From the NCBI GenBank assembly GCA_013285705.1, contig JABDHA010000002.1, positions 30,146-94,145 of the forward strand: 64,000 nucleotides of DNA, given 5' to 3'. The notes under the pieces are model-generated. The model was not told where the DNA came from, ran no database searches, and was given only the letters and a program-made list of their open reading frames with translations. A program made the position numbers and the translations under genes. Below are positions 16,591 to 23,630 of the stretch, piece after piece. Origin of the DNA: Acidobacteriota bacterium. GTDB lineage: Bacteria; Acidobacteriota; Terriglobia; Terriglobales; Acidobacteriaceae. How positions within the stretch are numbered: the stretch's first letter is position 1; each line of letters begins with the position of its first letter.

Positions 16591-16620
16591 GTGTCTGCTC
16601 CTCCACAGTGCAGTTGGTAT

Positions 16621-16836
16621 TTATGCTTGTGCTGGCTTGTCGTATATAAATGCACGCATCGCTTGGCAACTTAGGCTGAACTCTTTGGCGAGTTCGGCAA
16701 TCTGCCACTGTTCAGCTTCACTGAGCAGGTGCGCGTTCTCTCGGACGACCGCAAAGAATGTGGTCCAATTTGTGGTATCGGTGACGATGTCAATCAAAGT
16801 CTGTCGTAGTTCTTCGAGTTCGATGTCGTTTGTCAT
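16621..16836 (-). CDS. Hypothetical small element protein, 71 aa
   Basis: Not recognised. An acidic helical protein beginning MTNDIELEELRQTL, with NAHLLSEAEQWQIAELAKEFSLS, which could be a compact HTH or a helical bundle. The ATG at 16836 is chosen over a longer frame (16893) because GAGGGAGA lies just before it and the extra 19 residues are the 71-bp repeat read as protein. It is the first gene behind repeat copy 1. Confidence 0.65.
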   Translation of the reverse strand: MTNDIELEELRQTLIDIVTDTTNWTTFFAVVRENAHLLSEAEQWQIAELAKEFSLSCQAMRAFIYDKPAQA

Positions 16837-16840
16837 TATG

Positions 16841-16911
16841 TCTCCCTCACCTATATAGGAAAAAACGGGGGGTAAATGTCTCAAGAAGGTCAATCTTTTT
16901 TCAACTATTTT
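16841..16911 (-). promoter_or_regulatory. 71-bp repeat, copy 1 (promoter/leader of small-protein operon)
   Basis: Identical over 71 bp to 17732-17802. On the minus strand it runs from an AAAATAGTTGA box through TTGACC and TTTACCCCCC to the palindrome CCTATATAGG and the ribosome-binding site GAGGGAGA, ending 4 bp before the ATG at 16836. TTGACC lies 30 nt from TATATA, which does not fit sigma-70 spacing, so the polymerase form using it is unclear. Confidence 0.65.
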
Positions 16912-17216
16912 TTATCTGCCCTGTATCACCGCACAAAGTGCGTTCGATAGGGGTCGCGCCAAGGGGATCGGCCAAAGGGTCGGAGATTGTAGTCGCTGTG
17001 GTCGATGTGTACTTTTGACTGAGGATTCCCGGTTGGGTGTTTCCTCGCGCGCGGGTACGCGTAGATTACGTAATAGGACACTCGAAAACCTTACGGTTTT
17101 CTCGGTCTTTTAGTAATCGTACTTAGAGAACTAAAGAAATAAATATCTAGGCAGAAAACGTACTTAGAACACGTTTTAAGTTCAGCGTCTGAGGTAATCT
17201 CAGCCTTATTAGGGCC
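16912..17216. other. Non-coding stretch downstream of the large RNA
   Basis: No ORF. It contains the near-palindrome CGCACAAAGTGCG (16930-16942, also at 15326 and 19681). A 7-bp hairpin at 17084-17101 has a GTAA loop on the minus strand. A CTGAG/CTCAG hairpin lies near 17190-17205, and CTAAGTACG occurs twice near 17110-17160. Confidence 0.5.
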
Positions 17217-17742
17217 AAAAAAGCATCAACACCGTCCAAGTACGCAATCCCCGTTATCTCTAACGAAAATAAACCATCTATCTACCGCTTTTGTTAGTTA
17301 CGGTAGATAAGGCTTCTTGGTGGTGTTGGCTTACGGTCCTGCATGGTTTGATGGGTTGTTAGTCCACCAGCGCGTTCTCAGGTTCCGTGCGCTGTAAATC
17401 CGGAACCTAACCATGTCAGCCGCTCAGTGCGTGTATCCCTTTTATCGCAGCCAATCTGCTGCCCTCATAATCACGTACGGATACAGGGACCTATGCCCTC
17501 TGAGGTACGGTTTTATTTTCGACGGTTTGCTCCGTCAAGGGCCGCTTGCCTCTCATCGACTAAACGACTCCACGGGGATACCTGGGTCTAAGATACGGTC
17601 GTGATCTGCAACAGTCCTGCATTCGTCCTCAATGACACGTCAGGGATCAACTTTCGATATGCACGCGGGACGATGATGCCGCCCGGCTTTGACTCCGGGA
17701 CTTTTGGTGTGGTGAGAGAGTTCTAATATCTTCTCCCTCACC
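17217..17742 (-). ncRNA. Candidate large structured non-coding RNA, about 526 nt
   Basis: This minus-strand region has no ORF but many perfect hairpins. The 5' stem is 10 bp (17733-17742 with 17711-17720). Others are CCCGG/CCGGG (17682-17699), GACGG/CCGTC (17521-17536), GCAGC/GCTGC (17447-17462), an 8-bp stem (17380-17387 with 17401-17408), a 7-bp stem (17281-17287 with 17301-17307) and CGTTA-GAGA-TAACG (17252-17265). An 11-bp closing helix (17221-17233 with 17322-17332) is followed by six T (17217-17222), like a terminator. It starts directly behind repeat copy 2. Size and prophage setting recall ROOL or GOLLD RNAs, but I cannot match either by eye. Confidence 0.6.
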
Positions 17743-17802
17743 TATATAGGAAAAAACGGGGGGTAAATGTCTCAAGAAGGTCAATCTTTTTTCAACTATT
17801 TT
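17732..17802 (-). promoter_or_regulatory. 71-bp repeat, copy 2 (putative promoter of the large ncRNA)
   Basis: An exact copy of 16841-16911. Here no start codon follows. Instead its last 10 bases form one arm of a 10-bp hairpin with the following sequence, so it appears to launch an RNA rather than a gene. The adjoining TGTAAACCCTCTG (17802 on) recurs near 19574. Confidence 0.65.
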
Positions 17803-17830
17803 GTAAACCCTCTGTAATCAACACGTGTGT

Positions 17831-18829
17831 CTACTGAGCGTCTTCGTCCTCCGGAGCCGTCTCGGGGACCGTAAGCGCATTTTGTGCACCTGTGGCCATC
17901 ATCCTGGCACGTGTCCGTTCCCTGATCTTCAGTTGTGAGTTGTACTCAGCATCCCGTTCCGCCAGCCTTGCGTTCCTGTCCGCGTGATACTCCTCGCGTT
18001 CGGGTGCAACCTTTTTGCGTATCCGGTAAAAGATGTTTCGAACGGCTTGCTCTGACTTCCCCATTTCCCGGGCAATCTCCTTGTCGCTCAGGCCGTCCAT
18101 TGTCAACTCGGCTGCCCAACGCTCGTGACCCTCAAGAGATTCCGGTATCAAATACTCACCGAAGGCGTACCCTTTGCCCACACCCATAATCATGTTGACG
18201 ATTTCGGGATTGTCGCGAGTCTCAGAGTATTGGCCTTCATCATCGTCTATGTCGACATCGAACGATACGGGAACGTGTGTTGCTCTGTTCTTATTGCGGT
18301 CTCGACGAGCTTCATGAAGGCGGTTGGTGCAGATGGTGTTAACCAACATCTCGAACTCCGTGGAATCGCCCTCGAAGGTGGCCATACGTTCCCAGACTGC
18401 GATTAAAACTTCCTGTGTCCAGTCGCACGCATCCAGCATCTGGCCGTCTGCTCCGCGCCCCTGATCCATTTCCTTATCGAACGAATAGAGGCGTTGCTTG
18501 GCGCGGTCCTCAACAGCTTTGAGTAGCTTGCTTTCGCTCCCTGAGAGGAGCCATGTGTAAAAGCCATCGCTTATGCGTTGCGAGATGGACCGCTTCTTAC
18601 TTTTGGGCCGTGGTGCGTCTACGATCACGTGATCGCTGCTCAGTCCCACATCCTCAGGTGTCAGCGTGCGAACCTCACCGTGGCCGCCTGCTACACGCTT
18701 GGCTTCGCTTCGTGCTACCCGCTTCGCTTCCTTCTCTTGCTCCTTTAGCCATTCGGCAGCTATGTCCTGCTCACGTTCTTGTTCCTCTAATTCCAACTGC
18801 TTCTCATCTTCCGGGTTGTCAAAATACAT
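17831..18829 (-). CDS. Element-encoded sigma-70-like (ECF-type) factor with long charged flanks
   Basis: 332 residues. After a charged, Glu-rich N-terminal region there is a sigma region 2-like block (DWTQEVLIAVWERMATFEGD, then MLVNTICTNRLHEARR). A region 4-like HTH follows (ELTMDGLSDKEIAREMGKSEQAVRNIFYRIRKK). ECF sigmas are usually under 220 residues, so this one has extra arms. The ATG at 18829 is 8 nt after AAAGGAG and is preferred over upstream alternatives. A sigma-70-type promoter (19064-19092) and an attenuator-like leader lie upstream. It could transcribe the non-consensus repeat promoters of the element, which is inference. Confidence 0.75.
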   Translation of the reverse strand: MYFDNPEDEKQLELEEQEREQDIAAEWLKEQEKEAKRVARSEAKRVAGGHGEVRTLTPEDVGLSSDHVIVDAPRPKSKKRSISQRISDGFYTWLLSGSESKLLKAVEDRAKQRLYSFDKEMDQGRGADGQMLDACDWTQEVLIAVWERMATFEGDSTEFEMLVNTICTNRLHEARRDRNKNRATHVPVSFDVDIDDDEGQYSETRDNPEIVNMIMGVGKGYAFGEYLIPESLEGHERWAAELTMDGLSDKEIAREMGKSEQAVRNIFYRIRKKVAPEREEYHADRNARLAERDAEYNSQLKIRERTRARMMATGAQNALTVPETAPEDEDAQ

Positions 18830-18916
18830 GTCATGGTCTCCTTTAAATTGAATTGCGCCCATTCAAGAGCTTGTGTTTGGTTCGGTTTCATACTGCGTGA
18901 TCGTCAAGCGGGCAAT

Positions 18917-18992
18917 AAAAAAGCCCACCTATAAGGTGAGCGCGTGTCGTCATGGATAGAGGCCATCCGTTCTCGGTATATCAGGCGCTCAC
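18917..18992 (-). promoter_or_regulatory. Attenuator-like leader: mutually exclusive terminator and anti-terminator before the sigma gene
   Basis: On the minus strand, GCTCACCT (18934-18941) pairs with AGGTGGGC (18923-18930) and is followed by six T (18917-18922), a rho-independent terminator. Upstream, GTGAGCGC (18985-18992) is perfectly complementary to GCGCTCAC (18936-18943), which contains the terminator's 5' arm. Only one structure can form. A further hairpin lies at 19024-19041. The sensed signal is unknown. Confidence 0.65.
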
Positions 18993-19063
18993 GTTTTCAT
19001 CGGTACATCCTTTTTGGGGGTCATCTGGTTTGGAGACCAGAGACACCTGTGACTACTATTCCT

Positions 19064-19092
19064 AGAATATCAAACGGGCAACCCGAAGTCAA
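19064..19092 (-). promoter_or_regulatory. Sigma-70-type promoter for the sigma-factor leader
   Basis: TTGACT (19087-19092) and TATTCT (19064-19069) on the minus strand are separated by 17 bp. Transcription from here would give a leader of about 225 nt holding the attenuator-like structures before the ATG at 18829. Confidence 0.65.
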
Positions 19093-19707
19093 GACTTATC
19101 CTCGGATGCACCATTTCTAGGGCACAAACCGAGTCATCGCCACGTTGCCCTGTAGCGCGTCCGTTTTCGCTTACTGTGGGATTGCCTGTCCGAGAGGCTA
19201 CAAGTCGAACCTGGGCCGGTCAGCGCCTTACCGTGAGCGATGCCAATATCGGTATCTGACCATAGCTGGCCATTTTCCAAAATTAGGCTCTCAAGGGAAC
19301 TTGGCTTTGGAATTATATACTCTCCTACTAATATATACGGAAATATCAGGGGTAAAACCTTCGAATAAATCAACTATTTTCACTTTTTTTCAACTATTTT
19401 CGAGGGGTCAAACCATTCAATGCGGAAAAGCTACCATTCAATGAAAAACTGTCCGAATGTGGACAAAATTGTGCAATATTACTCGTTGCAACAAATGCCC
19501 ATAAAATGGTGCAATCGTGTATTTATTACACGTATTAGTCGTTGCAACAGTTAAGCATAGCTAACCCCAAACATGTAAACCCTCTGGAATCAGTGGGACT
19601 CCTAAGTTGCTTAGGTATACGATGGCAGGGCGATAATAGGGCGCGAAGGTGGGTTTCGTCGAGAGGTCTGACCAGTTGAGCGCACTTTGTGCGCGGCTCG
19701 GAGCGTT
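19093..19707. other. AT-rich regulatory stretch with diverged third repeat copy and iteron-like boxes
   Basis: A diverged relative of the 71-bp block covers about 19311-19400 on the minus strand, keeping the AAAATAGTTGA boxes, TTTACCCC and a TATATA 30 nt from TTGATT. Behind it a 59-codon frame (19134-19313) has ATT where copy 1 has ATG. Further right are GTGCAAT (19471, 19509), palindrome GTTGCAAC (19485, 19541), inverted repeat CGTGTA/TACACG (19516-19532), CCATTCAATG twice, and CGCACTTTGTGCG (19681-19693). It is a candidate operator or replication region; no gene was accepted. Confidence 0.5.
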
Positions 19708-19929
19708 TCAATCTCCCTTAGAAATCCACACACCATCTTTCTCCAATGCGTCTTCTATATCGGGCCACTTAAGCCCGGAGAATTGTCTAAGCCTCTCAGA
19801 AAGGCCGACTAGGCTTACTTCCTCGTAAGAGCGCTCCCCAAAGGAGAGTTCTCCCAAGATTGCTACATAGCGAATGTTGACCTTTTCTGCGGTCGTAGCA
19901 GCCAGCTTGTAAATACGCATCTTTACCAT
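19708..19929 (-). CDS. Hypothetical small element protein, 73 aa
   Basis: Not recognised. The composition is that of a soluble protein (AATTAEKVNIRYVAILGELS, then ERLRQFSGLKWPDIEDAL, ending in KDGVWISKGD). The last part resembles small domains with a repeated D/E-GVW ending, but no family is assigned. The start is either the ATG at 19929 or the one at 19920. The ribosome-binding site is weak. It stands alone on the minus strand. Confidence 0.5.
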   Translation of the reverse strand: MVKMRIYKLAATTAEKVNIRYVAILGELSFGERSYEEVSLVGLSERLRQFSGLKWPDIEDALEKDGVWISKGD

Positions 19930-20034
19930 GCCGTCATGCTATGCCGGTGCAGCGACATGCGACACCAGATAACACCCTGCGGCGTCTATTGGGCCAATCG
20001 ATAGTAATGGGGCAGATGGGAGTCTTCTATTTGA

Positions 20035-20325
20035 CTAAATGAGTGAGTACCACGCATTGAAGAGACTGTTGCCAATATTGTTCCGCAGCATCAAGGCAGC
20101 CTTCTCTGCTATTCCTCTGTCCGGCAAAGGTGTTGGAAATTCGTAGTTGTATGATTGCCCTCCGGACGTGCATCTGAATGCAAATGTATAGGTACCAGAA
20201 TCCGCCCGGATTAGGGTGATGGGGAACACTTCCGTTATCGTTGCCAGTTCTGGCGCGACGCCTGTATTGCCCCTGTAAACATCACCTGGTGTAGGAGGAT
20301 GCGCAGAAAAATCACTCAGTCTCAT
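20035..20325 (-). CDS. Hypothetical element protein, 96 aa
   Basis: Not recognised. A beta-rich small protein (FPITLIRADSGTYTFAFRC, then SYNYEFPTPLP) followed by a helical C-terminus (IAEKAALMLRNNIGN). The ATG at 20325 has GAAGGGA upstream and is preferred over a longer frame to 20403, whose extra residues are not protein-like. No signal peptide or membrane segment. Confidence 0.55.
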   Translation of the reverse strand: MRLSDFSAHPPTPGDVYRGNTGVAPELATITEVFPITLIRADSGTYTFAFRCTSGGQSYNYEFPTPLPDRGIAEKAALMLRNNIGNSLFNAWYSLI

Positions 20326-20570
20326 CGTTTTAAAATCCCTTCGTGAATAACTTAGCGCATTCTCACTGGCACCAACGAAAGTAGGTGTAAAGATGCGGAA
20401 CACACAAACTAAAACGGCACCTGGAAACGTTCACCAGATGCCGTGATCTTGTCGGGGTCACCAAATTTCCGAGCGACCCCCGTAGGCGCTTGCCAGAGCG
20501 ACATTGAATTGTGACGCGGGATCGGGGATCGTTACAGATAATCTTTCTGCCCAGAGTCTCTAAAAAAGAC

Positions 20571-20600
20571 TTGACACAAAAAATAAATGTGACATATAAT
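20571..20600 (+). promoter_or_regulatory. Perfect consensus sigma-70 promoter
   Basis: TTGACA (20571-20576) and TATAAT (20595-20600) with an 18-bp spacer, both hexamers fully consensus. It lies 57 bp upstream of the small Cys-rich gene, the only apparent plus-strand gene at this end of the element. Confidence 0.85.
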
Positions 20601-20657
20601 GCGCCGCTCATGTTATCGTGATTTCACATCCCAACTAGGGATCGAGGAAAACGAATA

Positions 20658-20888
20658 ATGGAAACTACTATCGTGAAATGCTGCGAATGCGACGAAACCG
20701 GCACCAAAAACGATCTCACACCGTGCCACCAATGTGGCCGATACATGTGCATTCGGCACTGCTGCAAGTGCGATGTCACGATCTCTTCAGCCGAGGAGTG
20801 GAAAGAGTCTTTCGTCAACCCCGTACCCACAGACGCCACGTTTCCGATGGTGCTGTCTTTCGATGCCCTGGGTGAGTTGCTCGGTTGA
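20658..20888 (+). CDS. Small cysteine-rich, probably zinc-binding protein, 76 aa
   Basis: Contains CCEC near residues 8-11, CHQC at 23-26, and CIRHCCKC at 31-38, an arrangement typical of a double zinc knuckle or treble-clef fold. The rest is short and acidic. GAGGAAAA precedes the ATG, and a perfect consensus promoter lies upstream, so strong constitutive expression from the integrated element is likely. The function is unknown. It is placed just inside attR, where elements often keep accessory or maintenance genes. Confidence 0.7.
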   Translation: METTIVKCCECDETGTKNDLTPCHQCGRYMCIRHCCKCDVTISSAEEWKESFVNPVPTDATFPMVLSFDALGELLG

Positions 20889-20965
20889 ATGGGCAGAGAT
20901 AGGACATGTGTAGTACAGCGTAGTACAGTCACACTTTAGCAGAATAATTAAGCGTAACACCAATG

Positions 20966-20981
20966 GGAATCAACACTTTAA
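20966..20981 (-). repeat. Right copy of the 16-bp inverted repeat inside attR
   Basis: Exact reverse complement of 12087-12102. Two TAGTACA boxes (20911-20917, 20921-20927) lie just left of it, mirroring two near the integrase (12131, 12151). Confidence 0.6.
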
Positions 20982-21006
20982 GGCATCTGATGGCGGAATC
21001 TATAGA

Positions 21007-21027
21007 GAATCCCTCCCTCTCCGCCAG
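21007..21027 (+). repeat. attR core (21-bp direct repeat with attL)
   Basis: An exact copy of tRNA-Ser 3' positions 12052-12072, with different bases on both sides. No other tRNA arms are present, so this is an attachment-site remnant and not a tRNA gene. Confidence 0.93.
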
Positions 21028-21342
21028 TCCTGTATATTATATGATCTTCCACATAAAACGGACAGGCAAAAACGCGGGACTTACGGTTCGCTGAGCTTTC
21101 TGAAATCATCATGATCCGTATTCATAACCGACTACACATACATCACGAATCACCTACCTGACATCCTGAAATAATCGAGACAATCAGGCACTCCCGTTGT
21201 AAACTCCTGCCCAGCATCGAAATCCACCCAAAAAAGACCGGTGAAAATTTACCTAAAAGACTTTTTCCCTTTGAAGAAAGAACTGACTGCTTTATTGCTA
21301 GTTTTTACTACCCCCCTGCGCCTAAACAAATCAAAAGAATTT

Positions 21343-21465
21343 ATGAAGTGTCGAGCTTGCCGCTCAGTACGCCACAAGAGTGAGATGTTTCACTCATCCT
21401 ATGGTTGGTTTTGTAATCAAGAAGAACAGGAGGAACACTGGGAAAAATACCAGTATGGCCTTTGA
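21343..21465 (+). CDS. Possible 40-aa zinc-ribbon-like peptide
   Basis: MKCRACRSVRHKSEM, then WFCNQEEQEEHWEKY: a CxxC knuckle with a later Cys and acidic/aromatic residues. The frame extends upstream to a GTG at 21241, but those residues are not protein-like. No clear ribosome-binding site. It lies outside the element, downstream of attR. It may be a small host gene or chance; 21028-21342 holds nothing else I can support. Confidence 0.35.
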   Translation: MKCRACRSVRHKSEMFHSSYGWFCNQEEQEEHWEKYQYGL

Positions 21466-21499
21466 GCTATACCAGAAGAACGATCCGATCAACGCCGAG

Positions 21500-22510
21500 C
21501 TACCAAAATACCCGGCCATACAGCTTATACAGGTTCTTTTTGCTAATAAGATAGCGTCGCCAATTTGATGGCGAAGAAGCGATGTGCCTCAAATGGTAAA
21601 CGCGGCGGAGCGCTCCATGTATTCGCCGTGCGTCCTTCATTTCAAGACAAAGTTCCGCAACCCGGTGAAATCGTACCTCTTCTGAAAACCATTTTTCCCA
21701 CTCGACCCGTGCCCGCTCCCCCATCTCTTTTGCGCGAGGCTTAAGCCGATCAAGCAGCGCGGGTATGCCCGCAACCTCTTTCTCCGGAACGAACACCGCA
21801 AATGATTCCCAGTCCACGCCTTCGTTCGGCACCCACTCGTCCGCAATGATGATGCAGGCTCTACCCGTCTTCATCGACTCATAGAGCCGGATGCTTCCAG
21901 GTCCCCGGCCGCGCGGACACAGGCTGAACAGAGCATCGCCGATCGAGTCTGCGTATCGTTTCCAGAAATATTCTTTCTCGTTGGCGGACCCATGATAGCG
22001 AATGTTGTAGCTCTCTTTTGAACTGTCGATCACATGGATGTCGGCCCGGTTATATCGGAACAATCCGTCGCGCACGGGGTGGGTATTTGCCGATCCCACA
22101 AACGCCGCCAGGTACTTTTCATCTCCAGTAACAGGACGATAGTTGACGAGGGGGTTTTCAGGCATCAGGTAAAAACCTGTCCGTGTATGTTCAGGCGAAT
22201 AGTCTTTCTTGCGCAACGATGCATACAGTCCAGGCAACACTGGACGAATATAGTCGGCCGAATCAAACAAAAAGCTCTTCTCTGGATATTTGCGATAGAG
22301 CGGATAAGCGCGCACTCTTTCCGCAAAGTCGCCAGCTGTGCCCATGGCGACAAAGAGGATAATCTCCGCCTCGTCATGATTGTCCGTAAGCGAATGCTTC
22401 TGGAATCGATCTTTGGCCGCGCTGGCTCTCAGAGCGGCAACAGCAAAATGCTTGTTCTCGTCGTATTCGGGCAGATCATCATCGACCGATAGAAGAGAAA
22501 TTCTCGCCAT
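21500..22510 (-). CDS. Exostosin-family (GT47-like) protein
   Basis: 336 residues. The C-terminal half has FSLCPRGRGPGSIRLYESMKTGRACIIIADEWVPNEGVDWESFAVFVPE-type sequence, the exostosin GT-B signature in which a bound nucleotide sugar is gripped near the RxYE and W/D segment. The N-terminal half (DNHDEAEIILFVAM) fits the acceptor domain. It is probably a glycosyltransferase for a surface polysaccharide. The ATG at 22510 is used because upstream codons of the frame read through the mdh terminator region. No neighbouring polysaccharide genes are visible. Confidence 0.75.
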   Translation of the reverse strand: MARISLLSVDDDLPEYDENKHFAVAALRASAAKDRFQKHSLTDNHDEAEIILFVAMGTAGDFAERVRAYPLYRKYPEKSFLFDSADYIRPVLPGLYASLRKKDYSPEHTRTGFYLMPENPLVNYRPVTGDEKYLAAFVGSANTHPVRDGLFRYNRADIHVIDSSKESYNIRYHGSANEKEYFWKRYADSIGDALFSLCPRGRGPGSIRLYESMKTGRACIIIADEWVPNEGVDWESFAVFVPEKEVAGIPALLDRLKPRAKEMGERARVEWEKWFSEEVRFHRVAELCLEMKDARRIHGALRRVYHLRHIASSPSNWRRYLISKKNLYKLYGRVFW

Positions 22511-22570
22511 AAACCCAAAGTAGCATACGACGATTCCAGCAGGAGCGCATGCAAAACATCTCCATAACAA

Positions 22571-22601
22571 CAATGAGGCCCGCACGAAGCGGGCCTCATT
22601 G
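22571..22601 (-). terminator. Hairpin terminator downstream of mdh
   Basis: A perfect 13-bp stem (22571-22583 with 22589-22601) around a 5-nt loop, T-rich on the minus-strand exit side. It lies 17 bp after the mdh stop. Confidence 0.7.
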
Positions 22602-22617
22602 TTCGCAAACAAGCTGC

Positions 22618-23553
<936 letters not shown>

Positions 23554-23566
23554 TCATAAAACTTCA

Positions 23567-23630
23567 GATGTCATTCTGACGCCGAACGCAGTGAAGCGGA
23601 AGAATCTGCTTCACTGCGCTCCGGCATGAA
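23567..23630. repeat. Intergenic hairpin repeat (GTCATTCTGA type) between icd and mdh
   Basis: Starts with GTCATTCTGA and holds a perfect 11-bp inverted repeat (23587-23597 with 23608-23618). Related elements occur near 25156, 25328, 26563, 28822, 29838 and 55794. Confidence 0.65.

Larger units (their letters stand above)
12052..21027. mobile_element. Phage-derived integrative element in tRNA-Ser(CGA), 8,955 bp unit
   Basis: It is bounded by a 21-bp direct repeat whose left copy is the tRNA 3' end. A tyrosine integrase lies just inside the left end. The cargo is a degraded tailed-phage module on the minus strand (small terminase, portal fragment, tape-measure pieces), a sigma factor, small unknown proteins, a group I intron and a large structured RNA. 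No large terminase, capsid, lysis or replication-initiator gene was recognised. It is therefore a defective prophage or a satellite-like element. By eye it is more AT-rich than the flanking host genes, most clearly around 19.3-19.6 kb. Confidence 0.92.

Noticed and set aside
17217-17742. Firm assignment of the RNA to ROOL or GOLLD
   Set aside because: Only size and context agree; I could not align conserved motifs without a covariance model.
16841-17802. CRISPR-like array
   Set aside because: Only two exact copies, 891 bp apart, with structured non-spacer sequence between, and no cas genes.
21007-21027. Second tRNA-Ser gene
   Set aside because: Only the last 20 tRNA bases plus one flanking base are present; no D, anticodon or variable arm. 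It is attR.
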